This document shows positions 25,629 to 39,440 of a stretch of 64,000 nt of DNA, in pieces. Below the pieces are notes generated by a model. The model was given only the letters and a program-made list of their open reading frames with translations, did no database searches and had not been told where the DNA came from. Within the stretch, counting starts at the first letter, position 1. Every line of letters starts with the position of its first letter. The stretch lies in assembly GCA_964247055.1 (NCBI GenBank), contig OZ176053.1:2914001-2978000 (forward strand), given 5' to 3'. The translations under genes were made by a program, and so were the position numbers. Source of the stretch: Paragordius varius (lineage: Eukaryota; Nematomorpha).

Positions 25629-25911
25629 CAGGGGTCTCTAAGACAAATGGTTTGGCGTGCCGCATTTTTGACTAGAAAACTCTAACGGGCCATAATTCGA
25701 GATATATATGGGTTTCAAATAATTTATTAGATTTCCTGACTTTAAAAATAAATAAAAATATAGTTTTAGCTCCTGCTATTGAAGAGGTTAATATAGTAAA
25801 ATTGTTTGAGAATTAATTTTATTTAGTTTTTTAACATATTTTTGCAAATTAATTTCCAAAAATTTTCGCTGGCCGAGGTCTAAATCTAGTCAAAAGTTTC
25901 AAATCACTCCT
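25629..25911. mobile_element. hAT-like MITE, decayed
   Basis: The left end is CAGGGGTCTCTAAGACAAAT followed by a GCGTGCCGC block. The right part carries GCTGGCCGAGGTCTAAAT and ends with CAAAAGTTTCAAATCACTCC, a worn complement of a CAGGGGTGTCCAAACTTTG-type end. This pattern (CAGGGGT plus GGCCGC) is typical of short hAT elements in animals. The ends are approximate. Confidence 0.45.
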
Positions 25912-27437
25912 ATTTCTTTACTCTTATTTTAACAGTCATATATCTGACACTGATCAAAACATATTTTTTTTGGTAATTTGATTTTAACTATTTTAAAGAT
26001 ATCTGTATAAAGGCAAAATTGACGAAAATCATATCTTTTTAATTTCTGTCACTTTTATGATAATAAATCAAAATCCCATCTCCAAAAATTTTCATACATA
26101 TCAATTAATCTATAATTTGCAATTATTTGCTGGTCGGAGTGATTATAAAACAACTTATATTTGATGGCTTAAAATAATCTTACAAACTCAATACATTATA
26201 AATTAATTTTCTTGAGAATTTAGATTTTAGTCAGTAAAAAATTATTTGTACTTAAATTTGTATTGCTCTAAGGTAGTTACTACCCCAAAATGCAACTAAA
26301 CGTAGTAAAAAATCTTTGTCGTGTTCTGTCACATTCCGACAGTATAATAAAGTGGAAACATTTATTGAACGCTAAATAAATTAAGATTAATATTTTGAAA
26401 TCCAAATTAGACAATGAGTATTATAGACTTGTATGTATTAAAATAATATATTATGATTAATTTATGACAAAAACTACTTAGCAATGAAGGGAATTAGAAA
26501 AATTATTATAATTTAAGCCATCGTGACTGCAATTAGTTACATAACCATGATTTATGCATAAAAAATTTTTTGCCTTAACAAATTATTTAACGTGTTGGTC
26601 GTCCGTAGCACGCATAAATAGCACGGATAAAATGTTCATTATTTTATGGAAAATAATTTATATTAAACTCTGCTTAGTTAAAACTGTTTGAAATTTTAGC
26701 TAACCAAAAAGGATAAGTAGAAAATTATAATAATAATAACTAATTATCACAGTCCTTTAACTACAATCCATCCAACAATTTATTTATACATGCTAAATAA
26801 TTTAAAATAGTTTTTCTGACATAATTATATATGCAGACATGTCTTGTCCAGAGAACTAATTTCCAACTTAAGTGCTGGACAACAGTATAATATAATTAGA
26901 GAGACAATTTGTCTGGAAAAAACAATTCTCTAGCTAATTTGAATTTTAAAACTATATATTCATGATAAAACTTATTTATTTATTTAGTAATTCATCACAA
27001 CTTATGAAGAAATTTATTGTACTTTTTGGTTCAGGAAGAAATATTATGTAATGATCATATTTTTGCATAAATTCATTAGGCTTTTAAAATTATTAAATAT
27101 ATTTCAAATTTATTAACTTGCGCGCATTATAATTAACTCAAAGGAGAGCCAAATGTTTAAAATTAAAATATTTGACATTTTCACCCTTTGGTATAGTTCA
27201 CTGAAGCGATTTCAAGAGAATATTGGTTTAATTAGATTCTTGTAAGGACCAAATACTTTTTCTGTCTGGCTTCACATATTAACGGTGACAAATTTAGGGT
27301 CACATCAGTTTTGTATTTTTGAAAAATTAACTCCAAAAAATAGCCCAAACTAATTTTAAGCAGTCATCCAGAATCTTTTTATTAATTCATCAAAATGGCT
27401 AACTTTGCAAATTAACAAAGTAAAAGTACAAAATTAA

Positions 27438-28195
27438 ATGGGCTTTGAACCGGATCGATAAAAACAAAACCGAAACCGCTGTGGTTCTTAGACGAGGCGA
27501 AACCGGCCTGGCTCCAAAAAAATAAAAATAGACCGGGGTGGTTCATTAAAAATTAAATGGGTTCGGAATCGGTTCTTTACATTTGGAACCGGTTCTATTT
27601 TGGTTCCTGCTGACTACAACCAGGCTGTTAGTGGTTTTTTGAATTTCAGGAGCTGGTAAATTTAAGTTTTAGTGCAAAAATATCAAAAGACATAACCTGA
27701 ATATATTAAACGTATTTTCCCTTTTCCTAGGCTATGAGTCTTCAATATATATAGTTTATATATTTTTACCAAAAGTTTCTTTATCAATAGGGTAAATGTT
27801 CTTAACTATGGAATAATAATTCACGTAAATTATTATCTATCTGGTATTATTTAAAAGTAAAGGGTAAATATACAGAAAAAAATTGTCAATATGTAAATTC
27901 TATTTTAATCGGATACGAAAAAAAATGTTATCATATGATAACTTTTTTAAAAAAATAATTTTAAATAACATATTTTTAAATTATGAAGATCAAGATCAAT
28001 TTAAATTTAAATAATAAAATGAATAATAAATTTTAACTTATTTTGGAGGTGGGCCGAAATCACGCTTTTAAAGATTAAATGGAAGGGCGGGTATTAAGAA
28101 AGGCACACCGGAACAAGGTCGGTTCCAACCCAACGGAACTGGTTCCTGCTAATCCCCGTAACCAGTTGTAATTTATGTTCCCTTTCGAAGCCCTG
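27438..28195. mobile_element. hAT-like non-autonomous element, about 760 bp
   Basis: The left end GGGCTTTGAACCGGATCG and right end CTTTCGAAGCCCTG form an inverted repeat close to CAGGGCTTCGAACCGG. Both subterminal zones are filled with GGTTCC/GGAACC motifs (for example GGAACCGGTTC near 27,590). The middle is AT-rich without an open frame. Similar ends occur at 60.3 kb and pieces at 7.6 and 8.2-8.5 kb. No clear 8-bp target duplication. Confidence 0.6.
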
Positions 28196-28568
28196 TATTA
28201 TATACATTGGTTTAATTATTAATTAGGGGCGTCAAATAAGCAAATATGTTAAAATATATATTTTATTTTTTGTAAAAAAAAACTTTTCACTAATTTTTAA
28301 TTTAAACACTAATTTTTTGTAAATATTCGTCATGTAAAAATGGGAAGCCTTCTTAATGCATGATAGAAAATATCTAAATTGCTTTAAGTTCATAAAGCTT
28401 TAAAAACTATAAATTAAGATTAAATTAAACAAATTTTAATTACGTCATTTCACTCAAGATTTATAAAAAATGGTTAAGAGGTAAGGGTATGGGAGCCAAA
28501 TTACTTCTGATTTTATTTTAAGAGTGTTATACTTCACTTTAAATCAAAGATTATAGATTAATATGTGA

Positions 28569-28833
28569 TATACCATTTACTTTTCAAATTCACCCTTGAA
28601 CAATTTAAATTCACCCTCGAACAAATTAAATTAACCCTAAAATAAATTATTTGTCTTTTAAGATTGACAATTACCTATAAAATAAAATTTTGTTTAAAAT
28701 TAAAATAATAAAAATAATAAACTTAGCCATAAAGATATGTTTCATAAAACACCTAATTTATTTTTAGGGTGAATTTGAATGTTCAAGGGTAAATGTTTAT
28801 TGCTTGAGGGTGAATTTGATTGTAAATGGTATA
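28569..28833. mobile_element. TATACCATTTAC-type MITE, copy 1
   Basis: Terminal inverted repeats of about 50 bp. The left reads ATATACCATTTAC then TTCACCCTTGAACAATT; the right reads AATTTGAATGTTCAAGGGT ... TGTAAATGGTATAT. The AT-rich core of about 150 bp is flanked by AACCCTAAA/TTTTTAGGGT. Related copies lie at 47.4, 50.4, 51.5-53.0 and 62.9 kb. No coding potential. Superfamily not determined. Confidence 0.75.
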
Positions 28834-30163
28834 TTTGTTGATTGGCAAAATAGATACATATTAATAGAAAATAATATATAGTATTTGTCTTTAGCATTTC
28901 TTGAACGTTTTAGCACACAACATTTCGTGGAGTCGATGTGAGGTGAAATACATTTATTGACCTAAATACCTGAAAAAATCTAAATTATTAATATATTTGA
29001 AAAAAATATTGTTTTGTTTAATTTTATTCTTATAAATTAATTATTTAATTCTTAATATAAAGTCTGTTATAATCTTACGGTGACATATTTAATATAGCAC
29101 CGTTCTTTAAAATCTTAAATTTCCCAATACAGCAACACATATTTACATTTGTCCCGATTTTGAATATTAAAACGTTGAATTTACAAATCATGCTATAATA
29201 AATTATTTATTTAAATGTATTACTTTTAATTATTGTTATAATTTAATTTTTTTTATTTGTTACAGTTTAAAAACCCGATATAGAAGTTTAATTAATAACT
29301 GGAGTGAGAAAGTTTGTTATAAAAATGTTTCATATTAATTTTATGATCGAAATTATTGATAATAAATATATTTGAAGCTTAGAAATGTCAGAAAATTTAG
29401 TCGTTAAAGATAAGGGTTAACTGCATTTGTATCAAGTCCTTTCGACTGTCTATGTATTCTTTTATGGTCTTTTATTACTCAGAAAATTGGTCGTTAGGTC
29501 ACATATCCATATCTGTTTTGATTTTTTACTGGTTTGAATATGACAAATTTATTAAATGGATATCACAGGAAAGAGTGCCCAACATACGGAGCTGAAAATC
29601 CAAGTACAATATATTTTATTAAAACAAATTTTTGGATAAATCTTTCCGAATTTTGGCAATGAACTAACAAAAATAAAGAATTAATAGTAGTCATTAGAAA
29701 CGTAAAACTAATAAAACATTTGTTAATCAAAAAATCTGACGGGCCGCATTCGCAAATTATATGGGCATTAATTAATATTTTATTGGTTCACATAAGACAA
29801 CGAAAACCACTGTTAATTTCAAAAATTTTTGTCAGTTCATTGCCAATCAGAAAGACTTACTCAAATTTGTTTAAGTAAATCACTTTTACTTAAAATCTCG
29901 TAAAATTTTGTAATTAACATTTCTCGCGGTCTCCATAAATATATTGGAGGGCCGTGTGTTGGCCACCCATGATTTAGAATTTTGCTCTATAATTTTAAAA
30001 ATATTATTATTCAAACTAGGTATATTATTCGGAGAATAGAATTGTAAATTTTTATGATTAATACTGGTTCCAACCATTTAAAATGTATAAGTTAGCAACA
30101 TCTAATCTATGATTAGCCAGTTTTTGCCATTACGGAACTCTTCAGTTTAATAAACCGTCGGAA

Positions 30164-30200
<37 letters not shown>

Positions 30201-30506
30201 AACACAATCATATTGCAACAATTTATTAATAACAATTATCTATAATAAAAATAGGATAATCAATAAATTATATGTATTATAAAATGTGATGGATGCATTT
30301 ACCAATTTTTATTATGTAATATTGTTAGAATATAATAATACAAAAGTTTATGTATATGGGCAATTTTCATACTTTTTGGTTATTTTGTGAATGTTGGTTG
30401 GTTATTGGAGTGAGCACATTTTTTTAATACTTATATAATTAAATATATAAACTATAGATAAAATTGGAGGCGGTTTATGATAAAAACATATTTTAGCACA
30501 AAACAA
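28834..30506. other. Gene-free stretch with a hAT-like remnant and a TA microsatellite
   Basis: Around 29,730-29,975 lie GACGGGCCGCATTCGCAAAT and GGGCCGTGTGTTGGCCACCC, pieces like the ends of GGCCGC-type hAT MITEs; a full element is not definable. A (TA)n run of about 30 bp lies at 30,165-30,196. No exon could be supported. Confidence 0.4.
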
Positions 30507-31706
30507 CTAATCAATCAAACGTTTCTTGTATTCTTCCCATAAATTGGTATATTCAATGCCTGCCTTCTTCTCTTGCTATTATCCAATAGATGGTGCAACA
30601 ATGTTATTTATTCTGCTCCCTTGTAAGATTTGATGTTGATTTCTGTCATCTTCAAGATCAAACCATGTCCCAGTTGAGGCCGCAGTGTTTGAATCAAACA
30701 TTTCATTGATATCCATAACATTACTGTTGTAACTGGTAGAATCTGACGTGGCTAAAGATTCAGATGACAGTACAGACGAGATTGACGATTCGTCGGGATT
30801 TGGGATGGAATTTAGTTGTATTACAACATTATTTTTATTCTCAATATGCTGGTCCGGCGAAATTTGTGCCAAACCTGTTTGATTGTTATGACCTTGTCGA
30901 ATTTTTCCATAATCTATTGGCCTTGATTGATGTTTGACTTTGTCACAATATTGTGTGGGCAGCAATTCTGGGGAGGAGCTCTTTACCTCTAACGTATGTT
31001 GTGGTAAATTTTGGGCATTTCGATTTGGAGGCGCTTGTATATAACTTCTAAGATATTCGTCTTCTTCAGAATAACCATTCCAAACCCAAGCGCGTTGAGA
31101 GCTCGTGTTTTTCAAGTCATGATTATTGTAGTTATAGCGATTGACATAACATTTGTGAAAATTATATTCTTCGCCATCTGGCCTTGATATATGTGTCGTG
31201 GTAGGAAAATTTAAAATCACGTCACGCTTTGTATTTGTATGTTTGCTAGAATCGATACATTGTAATTGGATTGGTTTTTGCCTACAAACATTAGTGGTAT
31301 CATGAGATGTTCCTTTTTGAGATTGATTGAAATATTGTGAATCCAAGTTAGCGCTGTTGAAATTCAGGTCGCGTTGTAAATTGTGGAAACGTTTTTCCCC
31401 TTTAAGCAAATCTTGCGTTTCCTCCATTTTATCAATGTTTTTGTTATCATAACTGTGCTTTACTCTTGTGGAGGGTGTGGCAGTATTGATATTTTTGTTA
31501 GTTTTTCCACTTTTTATACCATTATTACTGTTGCTGGTGGAAGATAAGAATTTAGACATGAAAGATGATGACGATGATGAAATGTTTTTATTGTCTCGAT
31601 TAGTAGTGGATTGATTAATAATCGTATTGTTTTGAAATTGATTGGATTTATTGGAACAATTTGGTGGTGATGTCGATATCGCAGAAAATTTACAGTTAAA
31701 TCGCAT
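30507..31706 (-). CDS. 391-residue Ser/Asn-rich protein, 2 exons, unrecognised
   Basis: Exon 1 runs 31706-30600 and exon 2 runs 30575-30507, joined across a 24-nt GT-AG intron that contains in-frame stops. Without splicing the frame would end at 30579. The exon after the intron continues in frame with codon-like sequence ending GIEYTNLWEEYKKRLID, which is why I prefer the spliced model. The protein is mostly low-complexity and probably disordered: Asn/Ser-rich N-terminus with a run of serines near residue 45, lysine patches, an acidic stretch WFDLEDD near residue 350, and a basic/aromatic C-terminal tail. No signal peptide, membrane segment or known domain. The base composition is clearly richer in GC than its flanks, supporting a real gene. 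Function unknown; a regulatory or adaptor protein would fit, but that is a guess. Confidence 0.7.
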
Positions 31707-33780
31707 TATGACCTGGTTTGGATATTTTATAATATAAATAAATGTGGAAATAAGGTAAGAAGCTAATACTAAAAATAATGGTAGTAAATTGTAATAAAGT
31801 TTTGAATATACAGAGATGAGACGCGAAAGCAGTTATAACCACACAATACTGCCTCTGCCTTGTGTTAGGTTTTATATTTTTACCACAAATTATAGAAAAA
31901 TAAAAAAATTAGTATACTAAAATATTCTAAATTTTTTTATACGTATACACTTATAAAAAATGCATAATTTCGTACTAGTTATGCCTAGCATTAACGCAAA
32001 AATGTAAAAATAGTTGTAGATTTTTAGATAATAATATAAGTAATGTTGTAGTGGAGAAAAATATACGATATTATAGAGAATAAATTGTATAGACACAAAA
32101 AGCAAAACAGACTAGACGGTTCAACAAAACATGGTAAAAAAATATTTTATACATTTTTTTAAATATGTATATAACCTTTTCGTATTCAAATAACATTTTT
32201 TTGTAAATAAAATGTGATTTGTACTGTAAAACATGTAAATCTTTCATCGTTTATATTATTTTTTAATTTTATAACATAAATCGCGGTTTTAATTTATTAC
32301 AGTAAACACCTAACAAATTGTTTTATAGAGTTTTTAAGTTAATTGAAAATTAAAAGTGCGCGAACAGGTATTATTCCCTATGAACAAATAAGCCCCAGAT
32401 TTTGCTTTATTTATGATTTATTATTTGTCCAATTAAAACTTATTGACACGCCGTTTTTATGTAGTTACAAGGTCTATTATTGGCCCTTTTTGTTATTTAT
32501 CGTGCTAAAAGAGGTTTTAATTAATAGTCTATTAGTATGTGATATATTCTATTATTTAGTTAAATTTAAAAGTATGCACATTTATGATGGCCTATTTACA
32601 TTATAGTTGGCCGAATAGCAACACAATATTGTATGGGTAGAAACGACACAATGTTGAAATTAAACAATTTTTCCCTTCTTACACCATTAATTTGTTTATT
32701 TAATTTATGGAAAAATTTGTTGTCCAAAAAAGCTACTGTATCACCAATTGACCAACATTAATGATGGGAATAGCCCAACATAAATGTGAATACTGTATTA
32801 CATACAGGATATTTTTTGCTAACTGGAACCATCTTAAAATTCAATTAAAATAAAATTATACATACCAGCAGACTGTAAATTAAATACCCTTTTAGCCAAT
32901 AAAAAAACTGAAATAACCAATAATAGCTCTCGTCACATAATTAAAATCTATTGTATAATTTGATTATGTTAATTCAATGAATGATAATGGTTTTAAAGCT
33001 CATTAGTTTTCTTTTGAATTTTTATGTAAGAAATTTTTTACCTGCTACAATTCAGTTATTCCCAACCAATACATAATAGTCAATAATACGGCTTTATAAT
33101 GCATAACATTAAATGTTAGTTTTAGACTTTACATCCACAATATGTAATTATACTTTTACCTGAGACAAATGAATATTGTTTAAAATTAAAGGTAAGCATT
33201 AGGGTTAAATAAGTTCATATATTGTTTACAATTGGTCAATTACAATATACTGTCTATATCTAATATTATATGGAAACAAATTAATTATATGATTATAAAG
33301 TGTATCTCGTAACCTCGAAAATCAGGATGATATGAAAATTGAGAGGAGAAAAAATTATATCAAAATCTTTATAATTTAACAAAAATATTTTTTAGAAAAA
33401 TATAAAATCGGTGAAAATAGCGAAGCGAAAAGTAGTACGTGATGCATCACTCTGGATTAAGACTAAGTAAATTGTGGTTTTAATAGTAATAAATTTTGTC
33501 TGTGGCTTTTACGTCTAGTACACAAGTATATGACCCGCACATACACCTTTTTAAAAAACAAAAAATTGTTAAAAAGATTGAAACATAATAATAATAATAA
33601 TAATAGTCTCTATTTTACATTAAGATCATCCTTAAAGAGTTTAAAACTAATGTGTTAAAAAATAAAACAGTAAAATGAAAACCAAATTATGTTTTATTTC
33701 AAAAAAATACACAAAAGTAATTTGTTTGATCTTTTTGAACATTCAGCCAGCGCTAGTATTAAAAAATATATGTGTGTATG
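31707..33780. other. AT-rich stretch, presumed 5' flank of the 391-residue gene
   Basis: No gene or clear repeat is seen. Short open frames at 31,917-32,105 and 32,343-32,606 are hydrophobic AT-rich translations without support. A short trinucleotide AAT run lies near 33,587-33,605. Confidence 0.4.
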
Positions 33781-33948
33781 TTACAGTGGCGTATGCAGTA
33801 AAAGATTGTTAGTGCAAAATAATCTTAATGAACACAAAACAGGGGGACATTTTTCATATATTAAAGTCCTATTTATAAACATATCCATAATATCCCCCTT
33901 TTAAGATTATTTTGCACTAACAATCTTTTACTGCATACGCTACTGTAA
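33781..33948. mobile_element. Foldback MITE with nearly perfect 48-bp arms
   Basis: The left arm (33,781-33,828) starts TTACAGTGGCGTATGCAG. The right arm (33,901-33,948) is its reverse complement with a single mismatch. The loop is about 72 bp. CAGTGGCGTA-type ends are common among DNA transposons. A TA dinucleotide flanks both CAGTGG/CTACTG ends. The near identity of the arms suggests recent activity or hairpin-driven correction. No coding capacity. Confidence 0.8.
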
Positions 33949-35580
33949 AAGGTAAAATGTATGTTTAATGCGAAAATTCAAATTTCGTTACATTCTATCG
34001 TAGAAAAAACGATTATAGTTTACAAAAGATGGTAGCAAAAGATGTGTGCGATTGAATTAGAATGACTACATGTTTGTGTGTCATTTTTGTGGCCAGACGA
34101 GACACATTAGACAATTAACATCAGTAGTGTGTTGGAACATCAAAAATATAATGTTTCTCTTGTCTTTTTGTCATTTTATACACACATACGTATAAATGTG
34201 CTGTTCTAACTTTTTTTTACTATATCCTAAATACTTGGATTTATTTAATGTTTACGCTACATCAAATATGAAAAGCAAAAGAAAATGATATTAAATTATT
34301 TGTGACGTTTAATCTTTTTGGATGTCTTCTTTTTGGTTCAAAAGGGTGTGGACCACATTTCCTTTATAGTGTTTTCTTTGATGCCTGTGAACATATTCAA
34401 GCAAAATATAAATGATGTGTTTGACCATAAGTTCATCATTTCATAATGATGGCGAATTCTGTCCATTGCAATGAAAAATGAGTTTTTAGTTTGGAATATA
34501 ACGACTGATTTTATAATATATTTATGATTTTTTATTCAATTTATTAAAAAGATTGAATATGAGAAAAATAATGGTAACTATCCAATTTTTCTTTAATTTT
34601 TTAAATAATTGACCATTAATTTTTATGACCTTTTGGGGTATTTCGTATCCCAAAGCAATTTAAAATTTGAATAACTCAAAAAGTATTTAAAATATTAAAC
34701 CGAATTTAAAAATATGCTGTCTTTAGCCTTTTAAACGCATTATATTTTTTTAAAAAAATGTAAAATTGTGAAAATATTCTCATCTCAAATATTTAGCCGC
34801 CATTTAAATAATTAACTTTGATAAGCTTTTGCATTTTACCGCGTAACACTTGATATGATTTTGAAATCAGCTGTTAAGCTCTATCGCTTTTGGAGCTGTG
34901 CCAATTAATGATTCTAGAAGTCGAAAAACTGTAAAATATAAGATTTATTAAATATCAATGTTTGATAATTAAATTTCAACTAAAACTTTCAAAACAGTAG
35001 ATTTACAAGATTTGCTCTGGTATATAAAACTACTCCAATATCGCGTACATAATAATGAAAAGGTTATGAAGTGTTGTCATTAACGCTTCTTGTAACTTAA
35101 AAGTATGCTTGTAGCTAGAGTATTATACATTCGCAAAAATATGAATCTTTAAAAAAATTAAGAAATGAATATTAAAATTAATATATAATAAATTCAGATA
35201 GTTACTATTAATTAAACATTTTTTTATAAAGAATCTTTGAAATTGTGCTTGTCAGATGATATCAATAGATATTGATATTGAATGGAATTTATAATTAAAG
35301 ATGTACAAATCATACTTTAATAAATAATCATAGGAGTTTTGACTTCTGAATATGGGAATAATGAGATGGTTTGGACAGACAAAAAAATTTAAATTTATAT
35401 GATTGATATGAAAGCAATGAATAGACGCTTATTTTAAAACCGACTCTTGTTTTAACAATATATTTATCTGCTTTGAACACTCATTTTTTGTCGCTATTTA
35501 TTTTCAATACCAGTCGATAGTGAAATATAATATTCACGGGTAGTATAACATTACAAATTTCATCAAAGAGGACATAGATA
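33949..35580. other. AT-rich stretch without a gene
   Basis: Nothing supported beyond AT-rich sequence. Scattered lower-AT words near 34,320-34,460 do not form an open frame or a known motif. Confidence 0.4.
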
Positions 35581-36529
35581 CTAGGTGGATTCATAAGTCA
35601 TTACTCGGTTATCTAAGAGAATATGTTAGTAAAAAGTAAGGAGACGATTAATTTACGTACCCTATATTTTTCATCTTACATTGGATCACAATTACCCATA
35701 ATCGCCCCCAAAAGGTAGCATCTTATTTTTATTAATCTATAATCATGTAAAGTTTTGTGCCTGAAAAAGAACATCTGGGGCACAATTCAAAAGTTGCTCG
35801 GTAAATGGGTCCGCAAATGGACGTTAAATCAAAAAGTGACTTATGAAACTTGTCTAAACGTCGCGAAAGAAAATCATTTTTGGACCAAATTGTGATGAGT
35901 GGTGAGAAATGGCTTTATTTTATAAATCAAAGGCATGAAAAATCGTGGCTTCGACCTTGCCTGTCTATTAACATCAAAACCAAATAGCTTGATAAAAAAA
36001 TCAGGCTCGGTGTCTAGTTGCGGTATTATGTATTATGAACATTTGTGGCTCGGGGAACGTTAGAACGCTATCGGCAACAAATAATTAATTTAAACCATGA
36101 ATTAAAAAAACCGGAATGGGCTAGAAGACACATCAAAAGGATTTTTCCTGACAATGATCCGTCTCACACAATGAAACCAGTGAAAGAATGGAACTTCTCC
36201 CGCCTCATCCCGACATGACGCCATCTGACTAGGAGCCCATGCTCGCAGAGCTGCAGTTCGTAATAATAAAAAGGTTGGAAAATAGCTTGAATAATGGTTT
36301 GCCACAAAAGACAATCAGTTTTTCTGGAAATTTATATATTATGGACGAAATCAGAAGAAGCCGGTAAAAACTTATGCCTGCACCGGTATAGAAGTCATAA
36401 ATTATTACAAATTTTAAAATGGAGTTATCTAACAATGATATTAAATCGAAAATAATAGAAATGGCTTAAAAATTATAAGGATTCATGGTGCTTTTGGTTT
36501 CGGGGACAAGCACTTATGAAAGTTCCTTT
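35581..36529 (+). mobile_element. mariner-type DNA transposon relic
   Basis: The left end ACTAGGTGGATTCATAAGTC after a TA and the right end CACTTATGAAAGTTCCT form decayed inverted repeats of mariner type. Plus-strand frames give LVKWVRKWTLNQKVTYETCL, a DEKW-like segment (MSGEKWLYF), NDPSHTMKPVKEWN and PHPDMTPSD. These match successive parts of mariner transposase (WVPHELT..., CDEKWIYYDN, HDNARPH, HPPYSPDLAPSDYHLF). At about 950 bp it is shorter than a full mariner (about 1.3 kb), so it has internal deletions, and frames are broken. The D of the last catalytic position (PDMTPSD) is recognisable. Dead element. Confidence 0.8.
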
Positions 36530-38913
36530 TGCGGTTGCATATCGAAAAAGTCGTAAAATTTAAACATTACAAATTAAATGGTAACTTAAACAAAATATTT
36601 TATAAATATATATTCAATCCATTTAAATATATCGTGATATATTTTTTTATATATCAATCAAAAACAAAATGTTGTTGGGTATAAAGAAAATAAAGGAAAC
36701 TTTAAGGACACACATAAATATATGGTATGTTATCCGGATCGTGATTGTTTTTTTAAAACATAAAATATAAGATAATAAATAATACAATATTAAATATATG
36801 TTTTTATTATTTTTGGCTGACTATAGGGTTTCTTCGAATAAAGTAGCAAATTTGTTTAAACTGTTTTAATTTTTGATAATTTAGGCCTTGTAAAAAATCG
36901 ACAGAGTGGATCATCTGATTAATTTTTCGGCGCTTTCTATAAGAAAAAGGCACATTACAAGGGGTAGTCAAGGGTAGTTCTAATCTATATATATATTCAT
37001 ATTTTAATTGTATCCTACATTAAAAAGCTGTCCAAAGATTTTTTACAAATATATATTAACAAAAGAAATACATGTACCAGAGATGTCCGACATGCTTTTT
37101 TTGGCAAAAGTGCTTTAAAAAGAAAAAATTGGATTTCAATCAAATTACGATTATTTAGAAGATACTATATCATCCAAAATTGGGCTCACAATAAATTAAA
37201 AAAAGCAAAAATTATCAAAGCTACCGCAAAGTTATTTTGTTAGACACCCCTCCCTAGACAATATAATTCTAAGCGAAAAAACAATTGGAAAATAGTTAAC
37301 AATTTGTACATGAATTGATAATTTGATAGGATACAAGGTTACATCGTACATCATAAGTTTTTAAATATATAATAAAAAAATTAATTTTTCAAATTTAAAA
37401 TTTTTAAATAATGAAACTATCAGTTTTTAAATTTGAAGGGTCAATTTAAGGGGTCAGCTATTGAAATAAAAAATTATAAATATGCTTTACAGTAGATTAA
37501 ATTATTAAATTTATAAGCTATAACCTCGACATTAGTAAAGCGAAAAATAAAATTAGAATTTGAAATTTATAACCATTCTTTAATCTGATAATTTTTAAAG
37601 TAATTATAGCTTTTTATTATAACTTAACTAAAATTTAGTCACTTCGTCTATCCTTAATAAAAAATTTCGTAAAATTATCATTGTGAAAAGTCGTATTATT
37701 TAGATATAATATACTTTAAAATAAGCATTATTTTTACTTCGGGCAATGGTTAGTTGACTGGTTTTAAAATTTATTGCGTAAATTGCGTAGTACTGTAATT
37801 TTTTTATGTTTCCACACTAGGATAGAAACCGCAGACACTGGCTCAAAGAGAAAATGGATATCAATAAATATCTATATTTTTGGTGTGCTGCTCAAAAAAA
37901 TAATTATAAATGATATAATTATTAATATAATAATTTTTTTCATTTTAAAACATACTCAATAATTAAAACATAAATAAAACACGTCGAGTCTAGACTACTA
38001 ATCAAAACTATTAAAATTTTTGATTGTGTTAATTTTTATAGGTACTAAAAAAACCATTTCTAATTACAGGTTTATCTCCTCTTTTCTCTTGGTACAGTAC
38101 AACATTTTTGCAAAAAGAATTTATAAATTGTTGTTTTTAAATATAAATGATTAATTTAATTTCTTGGGAATTCGCTTGAGTTTATTAAATCTAAGTTAAT
38201 AACTGTTTAATATATCGCAATCATAATTTGTATTTGACTTAATTAAATTTTAGTTTTTAATACCAAACCTGATTATACAATTTTGCGTTTTATTTATTTC
38301 AAGAGTTAAAATTTAACTTCACCTCTTGGTCGTTCAATGACTTTAGAATTTTGTGACAGGGAAAAAAACTGTAAATTTTTTAATATAAAATTTGCATTTT
38401 CATTACAGTATTATAAATTTTACAAATGCGCATATTACTTATTATGCTATCATTATATAATACAAATGAAAATATTGAAATATTAATTTCTATATGATAT
38501 TTTTAATACCAAAAATAGAAAACATATTTTACATTAGTATTAAGAGGCAAAAAATAACGAATACAGACAGACAAACAGATATTTGAACTTTTTATTTGCA
38601 TAAATAACTGTAAAAAAGTCTTTGGACTTTAAAAATCCATATTCAACGTTTCACAATTTGATATGTAATATGCAATTTGCATTTCTGAACTAAAATTTAT
38701 AATTTAAGCAAACCAAACGGTGGAAATAAAATATTGATTATAAAGTTTGCTATATGTTTATATACGAGAATAAAAATGTATAATTTAAATTTCGCGAAAA
38801 AAAGATGTGTCAGATAATCTATATATTTATAAAAAAGGAAAATAAAACAGGCGAATTCATACAGAAATTTAAAATATATTACTATAATTTCTATATTTTA
38901 CTTAGTAATTTAA
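36530..38913. other. AT-rich stretch without a gene
   Basis: No exon, RNA gene or repeat copy could be recognised in this 2.4 kb. Confidence 0.4.
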
Positions 38914-39440
38914 CACCACATTCATTTCAGTCATTCGATTCAAATTGGGGTCGTGGATACCCCAGACTTGTTTAAAATTAAATATTTCAAAAAATATGTA
39001 ATAAATGAATCCATGGCAAAGTTTGCACTATAACATTTATGAACCGAAATATTAAAAAAATTCACTCCATAATACTTGATATAACATATTCAGAGGAAAC
39101 CAAGATAAAAATTTAGCTAACATGACATGTTTGCATAAATTAAATATAAAAATAATGCAAAATATACCACTTTTTCTCATATTCATGTTAAATGTGATTT
39201 TAATAAAAAAGTAAACTTAGTTTTAGCATTAACATCAAATTAACACGATATTTTGCAAAAATGTTGTAAAATAAAAATGGCGTCGAAGTAGTTTGATACG
39301 GAACTCTTTTTTCAAAACTAAATTTTAAGATATTTTGGCTTATTTATACAATTTATATTAGGGAAGCATGATTTTAAATTGGAACCGTTTTATTCAGAAG
39401 TTATCAACCTAAATATTGCCTGGGATATTTAGTTACCCAG
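38914..39440 (+). mobile_element. piggyBac-like MITE, copy C (worn)
   Basis: Begins after TTAA with CACCACATTCATTTCAGTC and the shared TTCGATTCAAATTGGGGT block. It aligns with copy B through the GGCGTCGAAGTAGTTTGA segment and ends at GGGATATTTAGTTACCC. The right terminus is too diverged to place exactly. This is the most diverged of the three copies. Confidence 0.65.

Noticed and set aside
36102-36435. Minus-strand open frames of about 70 codons
   Set aside because: Antisense shadows of the mariner transposase relic on the plus strand.
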